Assembly: GCA_018401055.1 (NCBI GenBank)
Contig: JAGYLB010000085.1
Coordinates: 1 to 64,000, forward strand
Reading direction: 5' to 3'
DNA length: 64,000 bases
From: Roseicyclus sp.
GTDB taxonomy: Bacteria; Pseudomonadota; Alphaproteobacteria; Rhodobacterales; Rhodobacteraceae
Made by a program: the position numbers and the translations under genes. The notes beneath the pieces were generated by a model. It was not told the origin of the DNA. It searched no databases and was given only the letters and a program-made list of their open reading frames with translations. Positions 56,925-64,000 of this stretch are shown here, one piece after another (position 1 is the first letter of the stretch; every line of letters begins with the position of its first letter).

Positions 56925-57510
56925 ATGGAAGTCATCCTTCTGCAACGTGTCGCCAAGCTCGGCCAGATGGGCGAGGTCGTTTCCGTCAAGGACGGTTATG
57001 CTCGCAACTATCTGCTGCCGCAGAAAAAAGCGCTGCGCGTCAATGCCGCCAACCTCAAGACCTTCGAGGCTCAAAAGGCCCAGCTCGAGGCGCGCAATCT
57101 CGAGACCAAGACAGAGGCCGAATCTCTTGCCGCCCGTCTGGACGGCCAGCGTTTCGTGATCATCCGCTCGGCCTCCGACGCGGGTGCGCTCTACGGCTCG
57201 GTCACGCACCCGCGACGCCGCCGATGCCGCCGAAGAAGCCGGCCTCACCGTCGACCGTCGTCAGGTGGTGATGCAAAAACCGATCAAGGAACTGGGTCTG
57301 CACGCAGTCCAGGTCGTCCTCCACCCCGAGGTCGAGGTCGAGATCGTGCTGAACGTCGCCCGCTCCGTCGAAGAGGCCGAGCTTCAGGCTTCGGGCAAGA
57401 CCATTCAGGAACTTGCCGCCGAGGAAGAAGCCGCCGCTGAATTCGAGATCGCCGAGCTGTTCGACGACATCGGCAGCGCGCAAGGCGACGAGGACGGCGA
57501 CGACCGCTAA
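56925..57510 (+). CDS. rplI: 50S ribosomal protein L9, one frameshift near 57208
   Basis: It starts [20 protein letters not shown], with the classic [17 protein letters not shown]. After the shift near 57208 (one extra base) the C-terminal domain runs [20 protein letters not shown] and [20 protein letters not shown], ending in an acidic tail (GDEDGDDR) common in this group. About 194 residues. A broken rplI in an otherwise normal ribosomal operon is more likely a sequence error than a loss. Confidence 0.95.
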
Positions 57511-57540
57511 GCTCGTCGCTCTCACGCTCGCGAAAATGTC

Positions 57541-57570
57541 AGGCCGCACCCCCCGGGTGCGGCCTATTTC
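57541..57570 (+). terminator. Terminator after the rpsF-rpsR-rplI operon
   Basis: AGGCCGCACCC at 57541-57551 and GGGTGCGGCCT at 57555-57565 form a perfect 11-base-pair stem with a CCC loop, followed by ATTTCGTTTC. Confidence 0.85.
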
Positions 57571-57600
57571 GTTTCGGACAAGACGACAGGAGACATGACC

Positions 57601-58804
57601 ATGCGCCACGCCCTCTGCCTTACCGCCCTCCTCGTCCTTCCCGCGACGCAGTCCCCAGCTCAGACGCCCGGCGCACCTTGGCCCGATGGCGCGGCAAACC
57701 GCCCTCAGATCCAGCCCGCTTTCCCCGCTCAAAGGCGGGCGCCCGCGCAGCTGACGGACCCTGCGCCAGTCCTGTCCAAGATCGCGGACGGCCTTGACAC
57801 CCCATGGGCGATAGAGGTTCTCCCCAATGATGCGGGCTATCTCGTCACCGAACGCGGCGGCGATCTCCGCCACGTCTCCCGCAATGGCAGGGTCTCCGCG
57901 CCCATCAACGGCGTGCCCGAGGTGGTGGCTGAGCGCCAAGGCGGTCTCCTCGATCTGGCCTTGGCCCCCGATTTCGCCGACAGCCGCGTCCTCTACCTGA
58001 CGCTCGCAGCCCCGCGGGCGCTGGCCAATCCGCCACCGCCGCAATCCGCGCGACCCTCTCGCCCGACCTGACCCGGCTGGACGAGGTGACCGAGATCTTT
58101 CGCCAGACGCCCCCTGATGCGACCCCCGGCCATTTCGGCAGCCGTATCGTGCCCCCTGCCCGACGGTACGCTTGCCATCACCACCGGCGACCGCATGCGC
58201 CATGCCGCCCGCGCGCAAGACCCCGCCACCAGCTACGGCGCCGTCATCCGCGTGTTCCCCGATGGCACCCCCGCGCCCGACAACCCCCTTTCTCGAGGTC
58301 GCTGGCGCCCTGCCCGGGCTCTACAGCCACGGCCACCGCAACCTTCAGGGCGCAGCTGTCGATCCCGCCACGGGGCAGCTCTGGACGCTCGAACACGGTC
58401 CCGCCGGCGGGGACGAGTTGAACCTGATCGCGCCCGGCGGCAATTACGGCTGGCATCGCCAGCTACGGCGTCAACTACAACGGATCGGAAATCGGCGATG
58501 GCCGCGCCGCCCACGCCCCGATTTCATTCCTCCGCGCTACTACTGGGACCCTGTGATCGCGCCGGGCGGGATGGTCTTTTACACCGGCGCGATGTTCCCC
58601 GACTGGCAGGGCGACATCCTGGCCGCCGGGCTGATCGCGCAGGCGGTCATCCGCCTCGATCTCGACGGGGACACCGTGACGGGAGAGGAACGGCTGGCCG
58701 AAGGCGTGGGTCGCGTGCGGGACCTTGCCCTCGACCATGACGGGTCGATCCTCTTCGTGACAGACGAGGGCGACAGGTCACGCCTCATGCGGCTGTCGCG
58801 CTAG
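57601..58804 (+). CDS. Second PQQ-type periplasmic sugar dehydrogenase, five or six frame changes
   Basis: A signal peptide (MRHALCLTALLVLPATQSPA) precedes a soluble aldose-sugar-dehydrogenase-like propeller (YliI/Asd type). Visible marks are GLDTPWAIEVLPNDAGYLVTERGGDL, RQGGLLDLALAPDFADSRVL, GTLAITTGDRMRHAARAQD, YSHGHRNLQGAAVDPATGQL, EHGPAGGDELNLIAPGGNYG and the end LFVTDEGDRSRLMRLSR. Shifts lie near 58020, 58150, 58285 and on both sides of 58460. About 400 residues. AGGAG stands eight bases before the ATG at 57601. It is closer to E. coli YliI than the protein at 25310, so the two are not recent copies. Confidence 0.85.
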
Positions 58805-58810
58805 CACGCA

Positions 58811-58843
58811 AAAGAAAACCCCCGGGCGCGAGACGCCCGGGGG
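58811..58843 (-). terminator. Strong terminator for the three-module gene
   Basis: CCCCCGGGCG at 58819-58828 pairs with CGCCCGGGGG at 58834-58843. A-rich sequence at 58810-58818 gives TTTTCTTTT on the minus strand. It serves the gene ending at 58866 and sits seven bases beyond the convergent dehydrogenase stop. Confidence 0.85.
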
Positions 58844-58865
58844 TGATGCCGGATGATGCGCCGGA

Positions 58866-60486
58866 TCAGTTGAACCAGGTTTCCATTTCGATGGTCGCCG
58901 GGCAACTGACGCCGCTGTAGCTTCCGACCCAGACATCGACCCGACCGTTCAGCATGAAGCCGTTCGTCAGGTCGAGGCGCGGGTTGAGGTTCCCGTTCGA
59001 ATCGTCGTCGAGATACCACTGGCCATCGGGTGTGCGGACCAGAAGCAAGGTATCGCAAGACGCCTCACCCTCGATTTCCAGCCGCCCGTATTCCTGCATG
59101 CCCGACAGGAAGAAGCTGAAATTCGGCTGCGCGTTGAAAAAGCCGCTGCTCATGACCGGCAGGCCGCAACTGTTCAACTGCTGGGTGCCGCTTGCGGTGG
59201 TGAAGTAATCCGTCGGGCTGTAGAGAGCTTGACCCGTGGTCGACACCGGCACGCCTTGCATGTTGGGGTTGGGGCAACCGCCCACGACCGGGCCACCGGG
59301 AACCACAGGCGGGGTCATCGACGCGCTGCGGAAGGTGATCGAACCCTGACAGGCTGATCCGCCGAACCCGCCGACCCAGATATCCACCCGGCCATTCAGC
59401 GATGCACCATTCACCTGAAGCTGCGGCTGCAAGCTATTGGTATCGTCGTTGAAATGCCACTGCCCAAAGGCATCGCGCATCAACAGGACAGGATCGCAAT
59501 CCGAGGCGATGTCGGTGGTCAGCAAATAGCCGTCCATCTGCGACATGTAGAGCGTGAAGCTCGGCGCCTCGGTGACGTTGCCCCAAGCATCGGGAATGCC
59601 GGGGCAATTCGACAGGTCATTCGGCCCGCCGACTTGCGCCACATAAGCTTGCGGCTGCAGCAGTTGCGCTCCGGTCCAGCGTCAGCGACAGGCCGACCAT
59701 GTTGGGGTTGGGGCAGATCGCGGCAGGCACAGGGATCGGCGCGGGAACCGGGATCGGCATGGGCATCGGCTGGGGCACCGGGATCGGCTGGGGCACCTGC
59801 ACGGGCATCGGGGCTTCGCGTGCGGCGGCGCGATCGGAGCTTGAGCGCTTGCGGCAACGGGTGCCACGGTCGTCCCCGCATGAGGAAGCTGGGCGCGGGC
59901 TGCGGCCGGTGCCACGAGGCAGCGGCGCGCTGGCGGGCGATGGCGGGCGGCGGCACGCAATGACCAAAGCCCCCGGCGGACGGCGGGCTGACTGCATCCG
60001 GCGGCGCCACGGGGATCGCCGCACCGGCCTGCGCGATGTTCAACGTCGCCGCACATTCTCGCCACCGGCGAAGGTTTCCGACCCAGACATCAACCTGCCC
60101 ATTCAGAGCTGCGCCGGCGGGAATCGTCAGACGCGGTCCAGATTTCCGTTCCCGTCATCGTTGAAATGCCACTGACCATCAGCGGTATTCACCAGCATAG
60201 CTGCGTCGCAGTCCGAGGTGACGGCCAGCACCACATCGCGGCCGGTATCGCCTGTCACCACAAACGAATAATCCGGGGCCGAGCGGAACTGCCCGAAGCC
60301 AAGCATGCCAAGCCCACACTGCTCCAGCCGATTCTCGCCACCGGCCGTCAACGAAATGCTCTGCGAGCTGGCCAGTTGGTCCATGCCAAGGCTGGTCGCG
60401 CCTTGGGACATGTTGATCGCCGGGCACGCCACGGCGGCGGTGCTGCAGGCCAGCACGCCAAAAAGACTTAGTGCGAAAAGACGCAT
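58866..60486 (-). CDS. Secreted protein with three four-cysteine beta modules and a VP-rich linker, several frameshifts
   Basis: Family not recognised. A signal peptide (MRLFALSLFGVLACSTAAVA) is followed by module 1 (about 60425-60070), a Pro/Val linker (MPVQVPQPIPVPQPMPMPIP), module 2 (about 59720-59325) and module 3 (about 59285-58869). Each module starts CPxxNM, has a mid Cys near a GF or similar turn, then CDxxLL or CDAAML with GQW and DD, then GRVDxWVG (GQVDVWVG in module 1) and a final Cys near the end. The last residues are TIEMETWFN. Shifts lie near 60130, around 59900 and near 59645. SD GGAGGG precedes 60486. It is probably extracellular or on the outer surface. The nearest relative in the window is the pilin-like protein at 55080. 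Confidence 0.65.
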
Positions 60487-60665
60487 GGGAATTCCCTCCA
60501 CATGATGGTTCGGCCCTCTTGGCGTTCCGAGCCTGTTACACGACTATACCAGGGTTCTGACCGTTCCCGGCGCAAACCGATATTGCGGAAACCCTGACCC
60601 TGCCGTTCGAACATCAGATTACGCAGGGTCTGCCCACCGCGCCAGAAAAACCACGTGCGCGCATG

Positions 60666-60697
60666 AAAAAGGGGCGGCCCTTTCAGCACCGCCCCTT
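60666..60697 (-). terminator. Terminator after tig
   Basis: AAGGGGCGG at 60669-60677 pairs with CCGCCCCTT at 60689-60697. A at 60666-60670 gives a T run on the minus strand, 35 bases after the tig stop. Confidence 0.8.
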
Positions 60698-60731
60698 GCA
60701 CTTCCGTTCAGACGCCCACTTGGGCGCGCGA

Positions 60732-62057
60732 TCACGCGTCTTCGAGCGCGTCGACTGCGGCCTTCAGCTCGTCCTTGGTGATTTCCTTCTCGGTCACCTC
60801 GGCCAATTCGACGATGAAATCGATGACCTTGTCCTCGAACAACGGTGCGCGGATCTGTTGCTGCGCGGCCTGATTGCCCTGGATGAACTCGAAAAAGGCG
60901 CGTTCCTGCCCCGGATACTGACGGGCCTGCATCATGATCGCCTGCGTCATCTCGGCGTCGGACACCTTGACCTCGTTCTTCTGACCCAGCTCGGCCAGCA
61001 AGAGCCCCAGCTTCACACGGCGCACGGCCAGCTTGGTGTGCTCTTCCGTCGGCGTGATCTCGGGGTGGTCATGGCCGTGGTGATCGGGGTTTTCCTCGTG
61101 CCACAGTTGATGCGCGATCTGACCTGCTTCCGCCTCGACCAGGCTGGCCGGTAGATCGAAATCCACCAAAGTATCCAGTTGATCCAGCAGCTTGCGCTTG
61201 AGCACCTGACGCGCAGCGCCGGTGTATTCGGCAGCCATGCGCTCGGAAATCTGGCCCTTCAGCGCCTCAAGGCTCTCGGCGCCATATTTCTTGGCCAGCT
61301 CGTCATCGACTTCGGCCGGAACGGGCTTTTTCACTTCCTTGACCGTGATGTCAAAAACCACGGCCTTGCCCGCCAGATGCGCCGCGCCGTATTCCTCGGG
61401 GAAGGTGATGTCGATCGCCTTTTCGTCGCCCGCCTTCAGGCCGGTCAACTGGTCCTCGAAGCCGGGGATGAACGACCCCGAACCCAACACCAGCGGATAA
61501 TCCTCGGCCGAGCCACCGTCAAAGGCCTCGCCATCCAGCTTGCCAAGGAAATCGATCACGACCTGATCGCCGTCGGCCGCCTTGCCCTTCTTGGTCTCGA
61601 AATTCTGCGCGCTCGCGGCAAGGTTGCCCAGCGCCTCGTCGATGTCGGCATCGGCGGGCTTTGCGACCAGTTTCTCCAGCTTGACCGCCTTGAAATCCAC
61701 TGCGGGGATCTCGGGCAGCTTTTCATAGGACATGGCGACGACGATATCGTCGCCCTCTTTCCAGTTCTCGTTCACCATCTTGACGTCGGGCTGCATCGCC
61801 GGACGGTCGCCGCTGCCTTGCAGATGGTCCTGCATCGCGCCATCGACCGCTTCTTGCATGGCTTCGCCCAACAGGCGCGGGCCGAACTGCTTGCGCAGCA
61901 GCGCCATCGGCACCTTGCCCTTGCGAAAGCCCTTCATGGCGACCTCGGGCTGCGCCTCGACCAGCTTCTCGGTCACGCGGGCATCAATGTCCGCGCCCGT
62001 GATGGTGATCTGGTATTCGCGCTTCAGGCCCTCGGCCAGGGTCTCGGTGATCTGCAT
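60732..62057 (-). CDS. tig: Trigger factor
   Basis: An intact 441-residue chaperone. The ribosome-binding loop is [18 protein letters not shown]. The FKBP-type isomerase domain ([40 protein letters not shown]) follows, then the helical C-terminal arms. It binds nascent chains at the ribosome exit. The ATG at 62057 gives [15 protein letters not shown], the family start. About 194 bases separate it from ggpS upstream. Confidence 0.97.
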   Translation of the reverse strand: MQITETLAEGLKREYQITITGADIDARVTEKLVEAQPEVAMKGFRKGKVPMALLRKQFGPRLLGEAMQEAVDGAMQDHLQGSGDRPAMQPDVKMVNENWKEGDDIVVAMSYEKLPEIPAVDFKAVKLEKLVAKPADADIDEALGNLAASAQNFETKKGKAADGDQVVIDFLGKLDGEAFDGGSAEDYPLVLGSGSFIPGFEDQLTGLKAGDEKAIDITFPEEYGAAHLAGKAVVFDITVKEVKKPVPAEVDDELAKKYGAESLEALKGQISERMAAEYTGAARQVLKRKLLDQLDTLVDFDLPASLVEAEAGQIAHQLWHEENPDHHGHDHPEITPTEEHTKLAVRRVKLGLLLAELGQKNEVKVSDAEMTQAIMMQARQYPGQERAFFEFIQGNQAAQQQIRAPLFEDKVIDFIVELAEVTEKEITKDELKAAVDALEDA

Positions 62058-62230
62058 CGCATCCTCACGAAAGTCGGGGCCGGACCGGGCAGCAGATTGC
62101 GACCCGGGACAACCCGATGGCGTCACGAAATTTGCGCCGTTCTAGGGTTGCGGGCGAGGCACTGCAAGCCGAATCCCGGGCACGAAGGCGCCCGACGGCG
62201 ACGCGAGCGCAAAACTGCGGTTTCGGGGCA

Positions 62231-62249
62231 GGAAAAACTGCGGTTTTCC
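62231..62249 (-). terminator. Hairpin after ggpS, with a repeated AAACTGCGGTTT element
   Basis: GGAAAAACTGCGGTTTTCC can fold on itself directly after the ggpS stop. A second copy of AAAACTGCGGTTT lies at 62212-62224. On the minus strand the T-rich arm is last, consistent with termination. Confidence 0.45.
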
Positions 62250-62251
62250 CG

Positions 62252-63743
62252 TCACGCTGCCCGTTTCGGCCCCTGCGCCAGGACCAGCCGCCCGGGCCCC
62301 CATTGAGCCAGATCGTTGTCGGCGACTGCCTTGCGCAGCCGCTCCATCCGGTGACGCCTCTCGGACCCTTCCATCGCCAACGCCTGCAAGATCGTGCGAT
62401 CCATCGCGCGGTAGGAGAACGGGTTGACGATCAGCGCGTCGCCCAGTTCCACAGCCGCGCCCGCGAACTCCGACAAGACCAGCACCCCCTCGCCGTCCAC
62501 GCGCGAGGCCACGAATTCCTTGCACACAAGGTTCATCCCGTCGGCCAAGGGCGTGATCCACGCCACATCCGCCGCGCGGTAGTAGGACACCAGTTCATCG
62601 AACGGGATCGCACGTGAAATCAGCGCGACGGGCTGCCATTCCAGCGTGCCAAAGCGCCCGTTGATCCGCCCCGCGATCTGTTCGATTTCGGTCTGGATAT
62701 CCTCGTAGGACGACATGTTGCGGTTGGCCGAGACCGAGACATGCATCAGCCGCACATGGCCACGCAGCTCCGGGTTGGTCTCCAGCACGCGCTCGAAGCT
62801 CTGCAGCTGCTGCGCGCCGCCCTTGGTGTAATCGGTGCGCCCCACGGAAATGACCAGCTTCGGCACCGTCCAAGATCGTGCCAGATCTCCTTGACCCGCG
62901 CCTCTGGTCTCGGTCGCGGCTGGGCACGGTCCTCGATGAACGACACCGCCACGCCCAGCGGACAAACGCTGACGCTGGTCTCATGGCCTTCATGGGTGAT
63001 CCGCTCATGCATCACCCGTTCGGTCAATGCGGTACCTTCGGTGAACCACTTGCCCGGCACGCGGACAGGGGGCGAGACCTCGACATCGAACAGGCTGCGC
63101 ACCACCGAGACGAAATTCTCGGCATAGCGCGGGATATGGAACCCGACGTCGTCACAGGCCAGCAGGCTTTCCACGATCTGCTTGCGCCAAGGCAGCACGT
63201 TGAACATGTCTGCCGAGGGGAACGGCGTGTGATGGGTAAAGGCGATGCGGACATCGGGCCTTATCGCGCGCAGATAGCCCGGCACCAGCCACAGATTGTA
63301 GTCATGCACCCAGACGAGCGCTCCCGTCGCCGCTTCTTCGGCGGCGGCCTCGGCAAAGCGGCGGTTGACCTCCTGAAAATTCTCCCAGTCGACGGGGTCG
63401 TAATTGTAGCGTTCCTTGAAGGAATGCAGGATCGGCCAGAACGCCTCCTTCGACGAGACATGGTAGAACTCGCGCACCTGATGCTGCGGTCAGCGGCAGC
63501 GCGCGACACCGTATAGCGCCCTTGTTCGTCCTCGATCTCCACCCGCTGCTCGAAGCCGGGGTTCGCCGGGTCCTCGGCCAGTTTCCACGCCACCCAGGCA
63601 CCGTGGTTCACGGACCCGAAAAATCCCTTCAGCGTCGGCACGATGCCATTGGGGCTCTTGTTTTCGCGAAACACCGTCTTGCCGTTTTCCTCAACCTCTT
63701 CATAGGGTTGACGATGGTAGACGATCACCAGATCGGATGCCAT
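62252..63743 (-). CDS. ggpS: Glucosylglycerol-phosphate synthase (GT20), frameshifts near 63490 and 62870
   Basis: It opens [20 protein letters not shown] and continues [21 protein letters not shown]. This start, together with [20 protein letters not shown], matches GgpS of cyanobacteria better than OtsA. The GT20 body shows [48 protein letters not shown] and [15 protein letters not shown], which bind ADP- or UDP-glucose and the acceptor. Its product, glucosylglycerol phosphate, is a precursor of an osmoprotectant. The two shifts break ADR..HQVREF and the segment before PKLVIS. About 497 residues. A HAD phosphatase gene lies 16 bases upstream on the same strand. Confidence 0.82.
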
Positions 63744-63759
63744 TTTTCCTGCCCTCCCC

Positions 63760-64000
63760 TCACGAATACAGCTTGTGGTGCAAGATCGCCTCGGCGATGC
63801 CCGCGACCCCGTGCTGGCGCGCGGCATGCGCATGAGGCAGCCCCGCCACCTCGGCCAAAAGCGCTTCTTCTGAGTTGCCCACCGCCACGGCGGGCAGACC
63901 CATCGACAGCATCGACAGGTCGTTCAGCGTATCGCCTGCGACCAGCACCTTGCGGTTGTCCACGCCCAAATGGGTGAGCAGCCTGAGCAATGACGGCCCC
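63760..64000 (-). CDS. HAD-IIB-type sugar phosphatase, C-terminal 80 residues (runs off the window edge)
   Basis: Only the end is inside the window. LLTHLGVDNRKVLVAGDTLNDLSMLSMG contains HAD motif IV (GDTLND), and AVAVGNSEEALLAEVAGLPH follows, typical of Cof/sucrose-phosphatase-like enzymes. It ends AEAILHHKLYS. It is upstream of ggpS in the same direction, so it probably removes the phosphate from glucosylglycerol phosphate, though a trehalose-type phosphatase cannot be excluded. Confidence 0.75.
   Translation of the reverse strand, partial: GPSLLRLLTHLGVDNRKVLVAGDTLNDLSMLSMGLPAVAVGNSEEALLAEVAGLPHAHAARQHGVAGIAEAILHHKLYS

Noticed and set aside
62211..62250. Two copies of AAAACTGCGGTTT as a CRISPR-like or attachment-site pair
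   Set aside because: There are only two copies separated by seven bases, directly after a stop codon, and they fold as hairpins; a terminator is simpler.
1..64000. tRNA, rRNA, insertion sequences and phage integrase genes
   Set aside because: I looked in all gaps and at the GTA borders and saw no cloverleaf, rRNA segment, transposase or integrase. The GTA cluster has no attachment sites, as expected of a domesticated element.

Overview
The window reads as high-GC chromosome from an alphaproteobacterium of the Rhodobacterales (Rhodobacter/Roseobacter type). The main reasons are a complete gene transfer agent (GTA) structural cluster in the order known from Rhodobacter capsulatus, fabA placed divergently from an Irr-type Fur regulator, a Core-2/I-branching-like glycosyltransferase back to back with a PKCACST-type sulfotransferase, and short ATGA/GTGA gene overlaps throughout. 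I saw no rRNA, tRNA, insertion sequence or CRISPR array. No stretch longer than 300 bases lacks a gene.

Layout. 1-4.9 kb: start of polA, small housekeeping genes, and the glycosyltransferase/sulfotransferase pair. 5.0-10.1 kb: a signalling block of outer-membrane barrel, FecR-domain protein, CHASE2-type cyclase and membrane cNMP-binding protein. 10.3-15.3 kb: a lone PstB-like ATPase, adenosine kinase, nth, an AraC-Ogt repair protein, an OmpA lipoprotein and a GntR regulator. 15.4-24.5 kb: catabolic genes (enolase superfamily, zinc alcohol dehydrogenase, pcaD-pcaB, MFS efflux, a PLP lyase/hydrolase/HAD dehalogenase operon, FKBP). 24.8-26.6 kb: a c-type cytochrome and a PQQ-type sugar dehydrogenase. 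26.6-31.2 kb: fabI-fabB and fabA-irr, with a lower-GC S41-like gene lying between fabB and fabA. 31.3-34.1 kb: typA and cysE. 34.1-49.3 kb: the GTA cluster on the minus strand, g1 to g15 including g3.5 and g10.1, followed by a DUF2793 fibre-like gene. A terminator and an exact CtrA-type site (TTAA-N7-TTAAC) lie upstream of g1. 49.6-54.9 kb: mltG, fabF, acpP, fabG, a degenerate ClpP-like protein and fabD. 55.1-64 kb: a pilin-like protein, rpsF-rpsR-rplI, a second PQQ-type dehydrogenase, a secreted three-module protein, tig, and glucosylglycerol-phosphate synthase with a HAD phosphatase.

Caution on quality. About half of the protein genes, including rplI and several GTA genes, are interrupted by one or more single-base shifts. 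Several of these fall in short runs of G or C and are restored by adding or removing one base. I therefore describe each as one CDS with its shift positions and treat the shifts as probable sequence errors, not as decay.

The best candidates for something undescribed are: a four-cysteine beta module found once in a pilin-like protein and three times in a secreted protein 3 kb away; a CtrA site directly upstream of the GTA cluster; a lectin-like insertion of about 190 residues inside the GTA g15 megatron; and an S41-like gene inserted in the fab locus.
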